This document shows, in pieces, positions 46,524 to 56,790 of a stretch of 64,000 nucleotides of DNA. How positions within the stretch are numbered: the first letter of the stretch is position 1; each line of letters starts with the position of its first letter. A model generated the notes under the pieces. The model was not told the origin of the DNA, did no database searches, and saw only the letters and a program-made list of their open reading frames with translations. A program made the translations under genes and the position numbers. Source of the DNA: Mesonia aestuariivivens (lineage in GTDB: Bacteria > Bacteroidota > Bacteroidia > Flavobacteriales > Flavobacteriaceae); the NCBI RefSeq assembly GCF_019311235.1, contig NZ_JAHWDF010000003.1:186001-250000 (forward strand). Reading direction: 5' to 3'.

Positions 46524-47786
46524 ATGAAAACGAAAATTTCACCTCAACTTTTACTAGCCGATGTTAAAAAAGCACAAGAGAACTTAGAAGGTATTGCTAA
46601 AAACACTCCTTTAGAATTAAACAGAAGTTATTCTAAAGATTTTGATGCGCAGATTTTCTTAAAACGAGAAGATCAGCAGCGGGTAAGATCTTACAAAATT
46701 AGAGGAGCTTACCATAAAATTGTTTCGCTTTCTGCTGAAGAAAGACAGCAGGGTGTGGTTTGTGCTAGTGCAGGTAATCATGCACAAGGGGTAGCTTATT
46801 CGTGTAAAAAATTAGACATCTCGGCTAAAATATTTATGCCAACTCCTACTCCACTTCAAAAAGTACAACAGGTGCGAATGTTTGGCGAAGATAAAGTAGA
46901 GGTGATTCTTATAGGTGACACTTTTGACGATGCTAAATTGGAAGCTATGCGTTATAGTGAAATGCATAATAGCACGATTATTCATCCGTTCGATGATCGT
47001 AAAATTATGGAAGGTCAAGGTACCATTGCGCTAGAAATCTTAACGGCATCGGAAGAACCTATAGATTATGTATTTGTTCCTATTGGCGGCGGCGGAGTAG
47101 CTTCTGGAGTGAGTAGTATGTTTAAATTGCTTTCTCCGCACACAAAAATCATTGGAGTAGAGCCCAAAGGCGCGGCATCGATGTCAACTTCTATTCTTAA
47201 TAATGAAAACACAGAACTTCAACTTATTGATAAGTTTGTAGATGGTGCAGCGGTTAAAAAAGTGGGAGAGCTTACGTTTCAAATTTGTAAACAAAATTTA
47301 GAAAAAGTAGTCACGGTAGATGAAGGTAAAATTTGCGAAACCATTCTTAATCTTTACAACCGTGATGCTATTGTGGTTGAACCTGCAGGCGCTTTAACAC
47401 TAGCCGTACTTGAACAATTTGCTGAAGAGATTAAAGGAAAAAATGTAGTTTGTTTAATTAGTGGCGGTAATAACGACATTACCCGAATGGAAGAAATTAA
47501 AGAACGAGCGCTTCTTTACAACGGTCTTAAACATTATTTTTTGGTGAAATTCCCTCAACGTGCTGGCGCTTTAAAACAATTTGTAGTAGACATATTGGGT
47601 CCTGATGATGACATTACTCATTTTGAATACATTAAAAAGAATTCTAGAGAAAAAGGACATGCTGTTGTGGGGATCGAATTGAAACAAAAAGAAGATTTTG
47701 ATCCTCTATTAAATCGAATGAAAGACTTTCAGTTTTATGGAGATTATATTAACGATAAAGAAAGTTTAATGAGTATTTTAATTTAG
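46524..47786 (+). CDS. ilvA: Threonine dehydratase (biosynthetic)
   Basis: PLP enzyme making 2-oxobutyrate for isoleucine synthesis. 420 residues; PLP lysine K58 in VRSYKIRGAY, the phosphate loop VPIGGGGVASG and SGGNNDI near the end of the catalytic domain. The C-terminal regulatory domain (about 335-420) is a single ACT-like unit (HYFLVKFPQRAGALKQFVVD), as in the shorter IlvA class, rather than the two of E. coli IlvA. Last gene of the ilv group. Confidence 0.96.
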   Translation: MKTKISPQLLLADVKKAQENLEGIAKNTPLELNRSYSKDFDAQIFLKREDQQRVRSYKIRGAYHKIVSLSAEERQQGVVCASAGNHAQGVAYSCKKLDISAKIFMPTPTPLQKVQQVRMFGEDKVEVILIGDTFDDAKLEAMRYSEMHNSTIIHPFDDRKIMEGQGTIALEILTASEEPIDYVFVPIGGGGVASGVSSMFKLLSPHTKIIGVEPKGAASMSTSILNNENTELQLIDKFVDGAAVKKVGELTFQICKQNLEKVVTVDEGKICETILNLYNRDAIVVEPAGALTLAVLEQFAEEIKGKNVVCLISGGNNDITRMEEIKERALLYNGLKHYFLVKFPQRAGALKQFVVDILGPDDDITHFEYIKKNSREKGHAVVGIELKQKEDFDPLLNRMKDFQFYGDYINDKESLMSILI

Positions 47787-47932
47787 ATAAAGAGGAAGAT
47801 ATTTGAAACACCTTTTAATAAATACGCTCTATTCTTATGAATTAACAATTTACTCTTCTAAAATTTATGGTTTTTTGAAAATAAATTCAGAAATTTAGAA
47901 CAGAATAAAACTTACTAAGACGATAAAACCAT

Positions 47933-49846
47933 ATGAGTAATTACCACATTAAACATCTAGAAGAATATTTTCAAGTTTATAGAAAATCGGTTAGGCATCC
48001 AGAGAAGTTCTGGGAAGAAATTGCTGAAGAGCATTTTTTATGGCGTAAACCTTGGGATAAAGTTTTAGAATGGGATTTTACCAAACCTGAAGTCAAATGG
48101 TTTCAAGGCGCTAAATTGAATATAACAGAAAATTGTATCGACAAACATTTATTTTCTCACGGAGATGATACCGCCATTATTTTTGAACCTAATAACCCCG
48201 ATGAAGAAGCTTTACACATTTCTTACTACGAATTACATAAACGGGTCTGCAAGTTTGCTAATGTTTTAAAAAGCAAAGGCATAAAAAAAGGAGACCGCGT
48301 TTGTATTTATTTACCTATGATACCCGAATTATCTGTGGCTATGTTGGCGTGCGCTAGAATAGGAGCCATTCATTCTATTGTATTTGCAGGTTTTTCTTCT
48401 TCAGCGTTAGCTACTAGAATTTTAGATAGTGACTGTAAAATGGTTATCACTTCAGATGGTTCTTACCGAGGAGCTAAGACTATCGATCTAAAAAGTATAG
48501 TAGATGCCGCATTAGAAAAATGTCCAGGTGTAGAAAATGTCTTAGTTGCCAAAAGAATTGATTCTGATATCAAGTTAAAAGAAGGTCGTGATGAATGGCT
48601 TCAACCATTATTAGATGAAGCTGAAGAAGATTGTAAACCAGAAATGATGGATGCGGAAGATCCTTTATTTATTCTTTACACATCAGGTTCTACCGGTAAA
48701 CCAAAAGGAATGATGCATACCTGCGGTGGTTATATGGTTTACACCGCCTATACGTTTAAAAATGTATTTAATTACAGAACGGGAGATGTATATTGGTGTA
48801 CAGCAGATATTGGCTGGATAACGGGGCATAGTTATATTATTTACGGTCCGTTAGCCAATTGCGCTACTACCGTGATGTTCGAAGGTGTACCAAGTTATCC
48901 AGATTTCGGACGTTTTTGGGATATTGTAGAAAAGCATAAAGTAAATCAATTTTATACTGCTCCAACAGCGATTAGAGCTTTAGCTAAAGAAAATATTGAA
49001 TACATAGAAACGCACGATCTTTCTTCTTTAAAAGTTTTAGGTTCTGTTGGAGAGCCTATTAATGAAGAAGCTTGGCACTGGTATAACGATAATGTTGGAA
49101 AGAAAAATTGCCCTATTGTAGATACTTGGTGGCAAACAGAAACTGGCGGAATTATGATCTCACCGCTACCACATTCTACACCAACCATTCCTACCTACGC
49201 GACTTTACCATTACCCGGTATTCAACCAGCATTAATGGATGAAGAGGGCAATGAGCTAGAAGGTTACCAAGTGCAAGGAAAACTCTGTATTAAATTCCCT
49301 TGGCCGGGGATGGCTAGAACCGTTTGGGGAGATCACGAACGTTATAAGGACACTTATTTTTCAGCTTATAAAAACAAGTATTTCTCTGGTGATGGTGCGT
49401 TGAGAGATAATGTTGGTTATTACAGAATTACCGGTCGCGCCGATGATGTGGTTATAGTTTCTGGTCATAATTTAGGAACCGCTCCTATTGAAGATGCTAT
49501 TAATGAACACCAAGCTGTAGCAGAATCTGCAATTGTAGGTTATCCTCACGAAGTTAAAGGAAACGCACTTTACGGTTATGTGATTTTAAAAGAAGCTGGT
49601 GCCTCTCGTAAACATGAAAATGTAAGAAAAGAAATTAATCAACTCATTACAGAACATATTGGACCCATTGCTAAGCTGAATAAAATTCAGTTTGTTTCTG
49701 GCTTACCAAAAACACGTTCAGGAAAAATTATGCGACGAATTTTACGCAAAATAGCCAGTAATGACACTGATAGTTTAGGTGATACAAGTACACTATTAAA
49801 CCCTGAAGTAGTTGAAGAAATTATTGAAAATTCTTTAAATAAATAA
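47933..49846 (+). CDS. acs: Acetyl-CoA synthetase
   Basis: AMP-forming acetate-CoA ligase of 637 residues. It has the ANL motif YTSGSTGKPKGMMHT, GWITGHSYIIYGPL, DTWWQTETGG and the C-terminal hinge/catalytic sequence PKTRSGKIMRRILR, where K598 is the lysine commonly controlled by acetylation in this family. Cytosolic; scavenges acetate. Separated from ilvA by 146 bp, followed by a terminator. Confidence 0.97.
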   Translation: MSNYHIKHLEEYFQVYRKSVRHPEKFWEEIAEEHFLWRKPWDKVLEWDFTKPEVKWFQGAKLNITENCIDKHLFSHGDDTAIIFEPNNPDEEALHISYYELHKRVCKFANVLKSKGIKKGDRVCIYLPMIPELSVAMLACARIGAIHSIVFAGFSSSALATRILDSDCKMVITSDGSYRGAKTIDLKSIVDAALEKCPGVENVLVAKRIDSDIKLKEGRDEWLQPLLDEAEEDCKPEMMDAEDPLFILYTSGSTGKPKGMMHTCGGYMVYTAYTFKNVFNYRTGDVYWCTADIGWITGHSYIIYGPLANCATTVMFEGVPSYPDFGRFWDIVEKHKVNQFYTAPTAIRALAKENIEYIETHDLSSLKVLGSVGEPINEEAWHWYNDNVGKKNCPIVDTWWQTETGGIMISPLPHSTPTIPTYATLPLPGIQPALMDEEGNELEGYQVQGKLCIKFPWPGMARTVWGDHERYKDTYFSAYKNKYFSGDGALRDNVGYYRITGRADDVVIVSGHNLGTAPIEDAINEHQAVAESAIVGYPHEVKGNALYGYVILKEAGASRKHENVRKEINQLITEHIGPIAKLNKIQFVSGLPKTRSGKIMRRILRKIASNDTDSLGDTSTLLNPEVVEEIIENSLNK

Positions 49847-49929
49847 ATCTTTTTATCAAATTATTTGAAGTAAAAAGATTTTGAAATTTCTAATTTCATT
49901 TTAGATATCGATTTCATTTTAAACATTCA

Positions 49930-49960
49930 AAAGCCACTCGTTAGATGAGTGGCTTTTTTA
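49930..49960 (+). terminator. Terminator of acs
   Basis: AAAGCCACTC-GTTAGAT-GAGTGGCTTT stem followed by TTTT. Confidence 0.9.
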
Positions 49961-50035
49961 TTATAAAAATTGAAAAAAATTTTTACTGTTTATTCAAAGT
50001 GAAGCATCTTTGCAGTTTAAATTTCAGCAAAAAAT

Positions 50036-51178
50036 ATGCAGCAAAAAGTAAAACAACGTCTCGCCTTAAGCACGTGCTTCTTCTTATCAGGATTTTGTTT
50101 CTCATCTTGGGCTTCTCGTATTCCTACTATCAAAACTATTTTTGATTTTAGTGAAGCTGAATTAGGAAATTTGCTTTTGGTAATGCCTATCGCATCCTTA
50201 ATTGGCTTACCAATTTCGGGTTGGATGGTTTCTAAATTTAGCAGTAGAAATCCGTTGATTTTATCGATGTTATTTTTTGCCGCATCATTGCTGGTTATAG
50301 GTTACACAGAAAACATCATTGCGCTCATTGTTGCCGTTTCTGTCTTTTCATTTTGTATGCGAATTATCAATATTTTTATGAATACGCAGACTATTACGCT
50401 ACAGAAAAAATTCAATCAAAAAATTATTGGTTCTTTTCACGGAATTTGGAGTGCTGGCGGACTTACAGGTGTGGCTTTATGCACCTTATTATTAAAGTTA
50501 GATATTAGTATACAAATGCATATGCTAATGGTGACTCTATTTACGTTTGCCTTTTCATCAGCCTCATATTTTTATTTATTGAAAAATGATAGAAGTATTT
50601 CTGGTAATAAGATCAAACTCGGTAAACCTGATCCATTTATTTTTTACTTAGGAATTTTAATTTTCTTTGCTTCGGTTTGTGAAGGCGGGATGTTCGATTG
50701 GAGTAGCGTTTATTTTGAAGATGTGGTAGGTGAAGAAATTTTCACACTTGGCTATTTTACGTTTATGGGTTTTATGGCGCTTTCTAGATTCTCTTCAGAT
50801 GGTGTAATCAAAAAAATAGGAATGCAAAATTCTTATTATTTAAGTGCCATTCTTATTGTTTTAGGTATTGCTACTGTAATTTTATTACCACAATTTTGGC
50901 CAGCTTTAATTGGCTTTAGTTTAATTGGTTTGGGAGTCGCGGCAGTAATCCCTATGATTTTTATTTCCGCAGGAGATTCTAAAAAATATTCAGCAGGAAT
51001 AGCGATTTCTATTATCTCTACTTACGGAATTTTAGGAAGATTATTAGGTCCGCCCATTATTGGTTATTTAGCAGAAATTTTCAGCCTGAAGTTATCATTT
51101 TTATTATTTTTATTCTGCGGAATTATGCTTATTCCGTTTTCTAGAAAATTGTTCAAACTATACGAAAATGAAGCCTGA
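50036..51178 (+). CDS. Major facilitator superfamily transporter
   Basis: 380 residues with about eleven to twelve membrane helices. The N-terminus (LSTCFFLSGFCFSSWASRIP then TIKTIFDFSEAELGNLLLVM) resembles the YbjJ/MdfA-distant group of MFS proteins with the conserved FxxWASRIP motif. Substrate unknown. The ATG of the GNAT gene lies within its last codons (11-bp overlap), so the two are coupled. Confidence 0.85.
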   Translation: MQQKVKQRLALSTCFFLSGFCFSSWASRIPTIKTIFDFSEAELGNLLLVMPIASLIGLPISGWMVSKFSSRNPLILSMLFFAASLLVIGYTENIIALIVAVSVFSFCMRIINIFMNTQTITLQKKFNQKIIGSFHGIWSAGGLTGVALCTLLLKLDISIQMHMLMVTLFTFAFSSASYFYLLKNDRSISGNKIKLGKPDPFIFYLGILIFFASVCEGGMFDWSSVYFEDVVGEEIFTLGYFTFMGFMALSRFSSDGVIKKIGMQNSYYLSAILIVLGIATVILLPQFWPALIGFSLIGLGVAAVIPMIFISAGDSKKYSAGIAISIISTYGILGRLLGPPIIGYLAEIFSLKLSFLLFLFCGIMLIPFSRKLFKLYENEA

Positions 51179-51668
51179 TATTTTAATTAGACAAGCTACA
51201 ATTGAAGATTTACCTAGTATTTTAGAAATTTATAATTATCATATTCAGCACACCACAGTTATCTATCATTACTATCAAAGAAGTTTAGCTGAATTAAAAA
51301 CTTGGTTTAAACTTCAACTAAAAAATAACTTTCCCATTATTGTTGCTGAATTTAAAGGATATGTCGCAGGTTATGGCACTTATGCTCGATTTAGGCCTCA
51401 CGACGCTTATCTATATTGTATTGAACATTCGGTTTATGTTACTCCAGAAATGCAAGGCAAAGGAATTGGCAAAAAACTTATTTTAGAACTGATTGACTTA
51501 GCTAAAAAAGAGAATTACCACACGATGGTTGCGGGTATAGATGCCGAGAATAAGTTTAGCATTGAGTTTCATCAAAAACTAGGTTTTGAAAAAGTAGGTT
51601 ATCTTAAACAAGTGGGTTATAAGTTTGACCGTTGGTTAGATTTGGTTTTTCTTCAGCTTCAATTATAA
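51168..51668 (+). CDS. GNAT acetyltransferase, phosphinothricin acetyltransferase-like
   Basis: 166 residues. It starts IRQATIEDLPSILEIYNYHI like PAT/YwnH-type N-acetyltransferases, has the acetyl-CoA loop EMQGKGIGKKLILEL (motif Q/RxxGxG/A) and the ending FHQKLGFEKVGYLKQVGYKF. Probably acetylates a small amine or amino acid analogue; no substrate can be assigned. Coupled to the MFS gene. Confidence 0.88.
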   Translation: MKPDILIRQATIEDLPSILEIYNYHIQHTTVIYHYYQRSLAELKTWFKLQLKNNFPIIVAEFKGYVAGYGTYARFRPHDAYLYCIEHSVYVTPEMQGKGIGKKLILELIDLAKKENYHTMVAGIDAENKFSIEFHQKLGFEKVGYLKQVGYKFDRWLDLVFLQLQL

Positions 51669-53219
51669 TTGACCAAACTTTTTTTCTGCTAGAAACTTTT
51701 CTCTAATAATTTCAGCTACAGGACGATTTTTATAATTACTTTCTAACCAAGAAATAATATCTAAATACAAAAATGCACGCCGCTCAAAAGGATGATCTTC
51801 ATAAACCTTTAAACGATCACGCAGATTTTTAAATTCAGTTTTAATTTCTGAAGGATACACATTTGGTAAATGCCGAAGAAATTTTATCATCTCTTTTTGG
51901 ACTTCATGCAGTTCGTTCATCTTCATTAAAAAACGATAAGTAGAACGTATTAAGCGATCTAAATGATAATCTAAACCTGCCTCATAATGTGCTAATAAAT
52001 TTAAAATTCGACTAAAACACATTAAATCGTCACGCATTTCTAGCGCTTTATTCTGAATGATTTTTTGAAGGTATTCAATGCATTTTTTATAATTAGCGTC
52101 ACCAAAATATAAAGAAGCGATTTTGTAATACAAAACCATAATGTGATGCTCATCTAAGGTATTTTTATAAACCCCAACTCCATCAATAATCTCTTTCACC
52201 AATACATCTGCTTCTGCAAATTCTCCCCTCATAAAGCGTGAATTCAGCTTATTAAAATACAAATACATAAAAGATAAAGCCAAAATATTCTGATCTTTCG
52301 GTATTCTTTGATCTTGCAAAGTTTTTTCAAAATGATGCAAAGCTTCCTCAAAAACCTCTACATTGTTTAAATAAAAAAGAGATTCTAATAAATAGTGATT
52401 TCCTTTTAAATAAAACACAGGATGCACTTTTATAAAAGTAGGATTTTGCCGAAATAAATCTACCCATTTTAAAGCATATCGGTAGCAAGACAAAAAATCT
52501 TGAGTGATAAAATTATACCATAAATAAGCTTGATATAACCACAATTTTTCCCGAAAACCTAAGCTTGCATATTCATATTCTGGTAAATTCACTTCAAAAA
52601 AAAGAGTAATTTCTCGAGCTTCTTTATTGGTTCTAGCATACCCATTTTTTAAAAAAGTATTATAGAGCTGAAGCGACAAATTAGAAAGCTTTCCAGCAAT
52701 TGCATTTAATAAAGAAAGTTCTTCAGTTTGATTAACTAAATTTTCAGCACGGTGCTCAGAACTCCGAGTAATATATTGAGATTCTATTATTTTTTCTAAT
52801 TCTAAAACTTCAAAAGCAATGGTTTTCTCTTCATATTCTATTGCTGTAATTTTTGTCTTTTCTAATAATTTTAATGCTTGTTTATACAAAGCTTTGCGGT
52901 ATAAAATATAAGCAAAGTCAAATTGTTCTCTTAACTGCAAAAGTATATTTTGCTGAGAAGGATTCAATCGTAAACTCACCAAAACTTGCTTATACAAATG
53001 TGCTTTCACATTAGAAAGCTGTTGTTTACTTATAGACGATTTTGCTAAAATCTCAGCTTCATCATAATACTTTTGTTTCGATAACAGTTTAAAAAGATTT
53101 TCAAATTTACGTTCAGACTTCCCTCCTATTCTTCCTACATACAAAGAAAACTGACGCTTTTCTGACGCCGAAAGCGATTTAATTAAAGAAAATAAAGGAT
53201 CAGAAAATTCTTTTAACAT
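51663..53219 (-). CDS. Large helical repeat protein, unknown
   Basis: 518 residues, no signal peptide, almost entirely alpha-helical with TPR-like pairs (for example AYILYRKALYKQALKLLEKT, ALSFMYLYFNKLNSRFMRGE, YYKIASLYFGDANYKKCIEYLQKI). The start SDPLFSLIKSLSASEKRQFS is a pattern I know from conserved Bacteroidota proteins of this size with no assigned role. It separates the acs-MFS-GNAT group from the leu genes and is transcribed against them. Confidence 0.7.
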   Translation of the reverse strand: MLKEFSDPLFSLIKSLSASEKRQFSLYVGRIGGKSERKFENLFKLLSKQKYYDEAEILAKSSISKQQLSNVKAHLYKQVLVSLRLNPSQQNILLQLREQFDFAYILYRKALYKQALKLLEKTKITAIEYEEKTIAFEVLELEKIIESQYITRSSEHRAENLVNQTEELSLLNAIAGKLSNLSLQLYNTFLKNGYARTNKEAREITLFFEVNLPEYEYASLGFREKLWLYQAYLWYNFITQDFLSCYRYALKWVDLFRQNPTFIKVHPVFYLKGNHYLLESLFYLNNVEVFEEALHHFEKTLQDQRIPKDQNILALSFMYLYFNKLNSRFMRGEFAEADVLVKEIIDGVGVYKNTLDEHHIMVLYYKIASLYFGDANYKKCIEYLQKIIQNKALEMRDDLMCFSRILNLLAHYEAGLDYHLDRLIRSTYRFLMKMNELHEVQKEMIKFLRHLPNVYPSEIKTEFKNLRDRLKVYEDHPFERRAFLYLDIISWLESNYKNRPVAEIIREKFLAEKKFGQL

Positions 53220-53368
53220 CGTAATCTAAATAATTATAAACAAATAAATATCAATTAGTTAAACACACAAATAAGTATTTAGAAATCGTAAGCATTCTTA
53301 AAATCGGGTTTCTAAAAATATTTAAGCGAGTTACATTTAAATTAAAGATAAACTAAAAACTAGCGTTT

Positions 53369-54541
53369 ATGAGTATAGAAAAGGTAGAAATTTTTGACAC
53401 CACTTTAAGAGACGGTGAGCAAGTACCCGGTTGTAAATTAAACACATCGCAAAAACTAAAAATTGCTCAACGATTAGATCATTTGGGAGTAAATGTAATT
53501 GAAGCCGGTTTTCCGGTATCAAGTCCACAAGATTTTCAATCGGTTTCAGAAATTGCTAAACTCATAAAAAACGCTACAGTTTGTGGCTTAACTCGAGCGG
53601 TAAAAAAAGATATCGAAATTGCTGCTCAAGCTTTAAAACACGCAAAAAAACCAAGAATACATACAGGTATAGGCACTTCAGCTTCTCATATTAAATATAA
53701 ATTTAAAGCTAGCCCACAAGAAATTATCGAACGTGCGGGTGAAGCGGTTGCTTATGCCAAAACTTTTGTAGACGATGTTGAATTTTATGCCGAAGATGCA
53801 GGAAGAACCAATAATGAGTTTTTAGCCATTGTATGTACCGAAGCTATTAAAGCCGGAGCCATGGTCTTAAATATTCCTGATACAACGGGTTACTGTCTTC
53901 CCGATGAATATGGAAAAAAAATTAAATATTTAAAAGAACATGTACAAGGTATTGAAAACGTAATTATTTCTTGTCACTGCCATAATGATTTAGGAATGGC
54001 CACAGCCAATTCTGTTGCAGGAATGACCAACGGAGCACGCCAAATTGAATGCACCATTAATGGTATTGGCGAGCGTGCAGGAAACACCGCTTTAGAAGAG
54101 ATTGTCATGATTTTACGCCAACATCCTACCTTAAATTTAGACACCAATATCAATACACAATTATTGTACGATACCAGCAAAATGGTTTCTCAAGAAATGG
54201 GAATGATTGTGCAGCCAAATAAAGCTATCGTAGGTGCCAACGCTTTTGCCCATAGTTCTGGTATTCATCAAGATGGCGTGATTAAAAACCGTGAAACCTA
54301 TGAGATTATCAACCCTGCAGATGTTGGCGTCACAGAGTCTGCCATTATTTTAACAGCAAGAAGCGGTCGTGCAGCCTTGGCTCATAAAGCTAAAAAAGTT
54401 GGCTATAATCTTACCAAGCTAGAACTAGATGTGGTCTATCAAGAATTTCTTCATTTTGCTGATGCTCGAAAAGAAGTTTTAGATAAAGACATTCACGAAA
54501 TTATGCAAATCACTCAAAACAAAAATCGGGCAAGCGCATAA
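53369..54541 (+). CDS. leuA: 2-isopropylmalate synthase, short form
   Basis: Condenses 2-oxoisovalerate with acetyl-CoA, the first step of leucine synthesis. 390 residues: HMGL-like barrel with [13 protein letters not shown] (9-21), the metal site [13 protein letters not shown], and NGIGERAGN, then the linker helices. It ends at [10 protein letters not shown] and lacks the roughly 110-residue C-terminal LeuA dimer domain that binds leucine in the long enzyme. The context (leuC, leuD, leuB) makes LeuA much more likely than homocitrate synthase. Confidence 0.93.
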   Translation: MSIEKVEIFDTTLRDGEQVPGCKLNTSQKLKIAQRLDHLGVNVIEAGFPVSSPQDFQSVSEIAKLIKNATVCGLTRAVKKDIEIAAQALKHAKKPRIHTGIGTSASHIKYKFKASPQEIIERAGEAVAYAKTFVDDVEFYAEDAGRTNNEFLAIVCTEAIKAGAMVLNIPDTTGYCLPDEYGKKIKYLKEHVQGIENVIISCHCHNDLGMATANSVAGMTNGARQIECTINGIGERAGNTALEEIVMILRQHPTLNLDTNINTQLLYDTSKMVSQEMGMIVQPNKAIVGANAFAHSSGIHQDGVIKNRETYEIINPADVGVTESAIILTARSGRAALAHKAKKVGYNLTKLELDVVYQEFLHFADARKEVLDKDIHEIMQITQNKNRASA

Positions 54542-54547
54542 TTATTT

Positions 54548-54660
54548 GGGCGCAACCCTAACGGGTCGGGCTATACGCTATATCTTTTTTGCAAATCACT
54601 TCGAGCGAAATAAAAATTTCATACATAAGCAAAAAAGGATGCCGCTACTATCCCTTGCGC
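54548..54660. repeat. Dispersed repeat copy E3 between leuA and leuC
   Basis: Left arm GGGCGCAACCCTAACGGGTC then GGGCTATACGCTATATC and TTTTTTGC; a loop containing a remnant CACTTCGAGCG; right arm GCAAAAAAGGATGCCGCTAC then TATCCCTTGCGC. TTTTTTGC and GCAAAAAA can pair. It fills nearly all of the leuA-leuC gap. Confidence 0.85.
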
Positions 54661-54678
54661 AAATAAAAAATCATTCAC

Positions 54679-56061
54679 ATGAAAAAAACACTTTTTGATA
54701 AAATTTGGGACTCACACGTGGTCGAATCAATCCCTAACGGACCCGATATTTTATACATCGATAAACATTTAATACACGAGGTAACCAGTCCGCAGGCTTT
54801 TCAAGAATTAAAAGAACGTAAAATAACTGTATTTCGTCCCGATAAAACAATAGCCACAGCAGATCATAATACACCAACAGAAAATCAGCATTTACCAGTA
54901 AAAGATTTGCTGTCTAGAAAACAACTTCAAGAGCTCACCCAAAACTGTAAAGAAAACAATATTAGCCTCTACGGTTTAGGTCACCCGTTCAACGGAATTG
55001 TTCACGTTATGGCTCCAGAATTAGGTATAACCCAACCAGGAATGACAGTGGTTTGTGGCGACAGCCACACCTCCACACACGGTGCTTTCGGCACGATCTC
55101 CTTTGGAATTGGAACGAGTCAAGTTGCACAGGTTTTTGCTAGCCAATCACTACTGGTTGAAAAGCCTAAAAAACTTCGGGTAAATGTAAATGGAAAGCTG
55201 AAAAATGGCGTCACTCCCAAAGATGTCATTTTATTTATTATCAGCGAATTGGGCACAAATTCAGGTACCGGATATTTCTGTGAATATGCTGGCAATGTGT
55301 TTGAAAAAATGTCTATGGAAGGACGAATGACCGTCTGCAATATGAGTATTGAAATGGGAGCACGTGGCGGACTTATAGCGCCAGACGAAACGACTTATAA
55401 TTATTTAAAGGGAAGAGAATTTGCGCCCAAAGGAGAAAAATTTGAACAGTTACAAACGTACTGGGAAAGTTTAAAAACTGACGAAGATGCCAAATTTGAT
55501 CAAGAATATTATTTTGATGCGGAAGAAATTGAGCCTATGATAACCTATGGCACCAATCCAGGAATGGGAATAAAAATTACAGCAACTATTCCTGTAAACA
55601 AAAATAAAAGTACAGAGAAAGCTTTAGATTATATGGGCTTTAGCCCTGGAGAATCGCTCATCAACAAACCAATTAATTATATTTTTATAGGCAGTTGTAC
55701 CAACTCTAGAATTGAAGATTTTAGAATTGCTGCCCATTATATTAAAGGCAAACAAAAAGCAACTAATGTAAATGCATTAATCGTTCCTGGGTCACAGCAA
55801 GTAGCCGCTCAAATTAAAGCAGAAGGCCTGCATATTATTTTTGAAGAAGCTGGATTTCAACTTCGGCAACCGGGATGCTCGGCTTGTTTAGCGATGAATG
55901 ACGATAAAATTCCTGCAGGTGAATATTGTGTTTCTACTAGTAATAGAAATTTTGAAGGTCGGCAGGGTCAAGGCTCTCGTACCATTTTAGCAAGTCCATT
56001 AACTGCCGCGGCAACAGCTATAGCCGGAAAAATTGTAGATTTTACTAAACACTTAAACTAA
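54679..56061 (+). CDS. leuC: 3-isopropylmalate dehydratase large subunit
   Basis: Aconitase-family 4Fe-4S enzyme subunit, 460 residues. Cluster cysteines C340 (GSCTNSRI), C400 and C403 ([10 protein letters not shown]) are present, with [12 protein letters not shown] in the first third. Isomerises 2- to 3-isopropylmalate with LeuD. The start codon of leuD overlaps its stop. Confidence 0.97.
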   Translation: MKKTLFDKIWDSHVVESIPNGPDILYIDKHLIHEVTSPQAFQELKERKITVFRPDKTIATADHNTPTENQHLPVKDLLSRKQLQELTQNCKENNISLYGLGHPFNGIVHVMAPELGITQPGMTVVCGDSHTSTHGAFGTISFGIGTSQVAQVFASQSLLVEKPKKLRVNVNGKLKNGVTPKDVILFIISELGTNSGTGYFCEYAGNVFEKMSMEGRMTVCNMSIEMGARGGLIAPDETTYNYLKGREFAPKGEKFEQLQTYWESLKTDEDAKFDQEYYFDAEEIEPMITYGTNPGMGIKITATIPVNKNKSTEKALDYMGFSPGESLINKPINYIFIGSCTNSRIEDFRIAAHYIKGKQKATNVNALIVPGSQQVAAQIKAEGLHIIFEEAGFQLRQPGCSACLAMNDDKIPAGEYCVSTSNRNFEGRQGQGSRTILASPLTAAATAIAGKIVDFTKHLN

Positions 56062-56651
56062 TGGAAAAATTTATTACACTTACACATACCGCGGTTCCGT
56101 TAGAAATGGAGAATATTGATACCGACCAAATTATTCCTGCTCGGTTTTTAAAAGCTACTGATAAAGCTGGTTTTGGTGATAACTTATTTAGAGATTGGCG
56201 TTATGATCAAGAAGAAAATTTGAAAAAAAACTTTCCGTTAAATCAAGAAAAATACCAAGGTGAAATTTTAGTAGCTGGCGATAATTTTGGTTGCGGCTCT
56301 AGTCGTGAGCACGCGGCTTGGGCAATTAAAGCTTACGGATTCAAAGTAGTTGTATCTAGCTATTTTGCCGATATTTTTAAAGGAAATTCATTAAATAATG
56401 GTTTACTTCCTGTACAAGTAAGTCCTAATTTTTTAATGGAAACCTTTAAAGCTATCGAAGAAAAACCAACTACAAAAATAAAGATCGATTTAGAAAATCA
56501 GGTGATTAAACTCATTGATAAAAATTTAGAAGAAAAATTTGAAATTGATACTTATAAAAAAATGTGTTTGATCAATGGTTTTGATGATATTGATTTCTTA
56601 GTAAATAAACTAGACAAGATTAAAACTTTTGAAAAACACCAAACTTTATAA
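56061..56651 (+). CDS. leuD: 3-isopropylmalate dehydratase small subunit
   Basis: Aconitase swivel-domain subunit, 196 residues. Motifs [13 protein letters not shown] and [16 protein letters not shown] (substrate-binding loop) are typical. Overlaps leuC by one base, indicating coupled synthesis of the heterodimer. Confidence 0.97.
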   Translation: MEKFITLTHTAVPLEMENIDTDQIIPARFLKATDKAGFGDNLFRDWRYDQEENLKKNFPLNQEKYQGEILVAGDNFGCGSSREHAAWAIKAYGFKVVVSSYFADIFKGNSLNNGLLPVQVSPNFLMETFKAIEEKPTTKIKIDLENQVIKLIDKNLEEKFEIDTYKKMCLINGFDDIDFLVNKLDKIKTFEKHQTL

Positions 56652-56658
56652 TTAATGT

Positions 56659-56772
56659 GCGCAAGGGATAGCAGTGGCATCCTTTTTTGCTCCATGAAAG
56701 ACTTCTCGACTCCGCTCGAAGTGACAAGCAAAAAAGATATAACGGATAGCCCGACCCGATAGGGTTGCGCCC
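56659..56772. repeat. Dispersed repeat copy E4 between leuD and leuB
   Basis: Same element as E3 in inverted orientation: GCGCAAGGGATAGCAGTGGC then ATCCTTTTTTGC, a nested CTTCTCGACTCCGCTCGAAG palindrome with TGACA (56702-56726), then GCAAAAAAGATATAACGG and ATAGCCCGACCCGATAGGG ending in TTGCGCCC. The 29 bp at 56698-56726 are identical to 16167-16195 inside icmF. Confidence 0.88.
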
Positions 56773-56790
56773 AACATAAAAAAATGAACT

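Noticed and set aside
53220-53368. Leucine attenuator upstream of leuA
   Set aside because: There is an 8-bp inverted repeat (TTTAGAAA 53278-53285, TTTCTAAA 53309-53316) but no T run and no short reading frame with an ATG or Leu codons.
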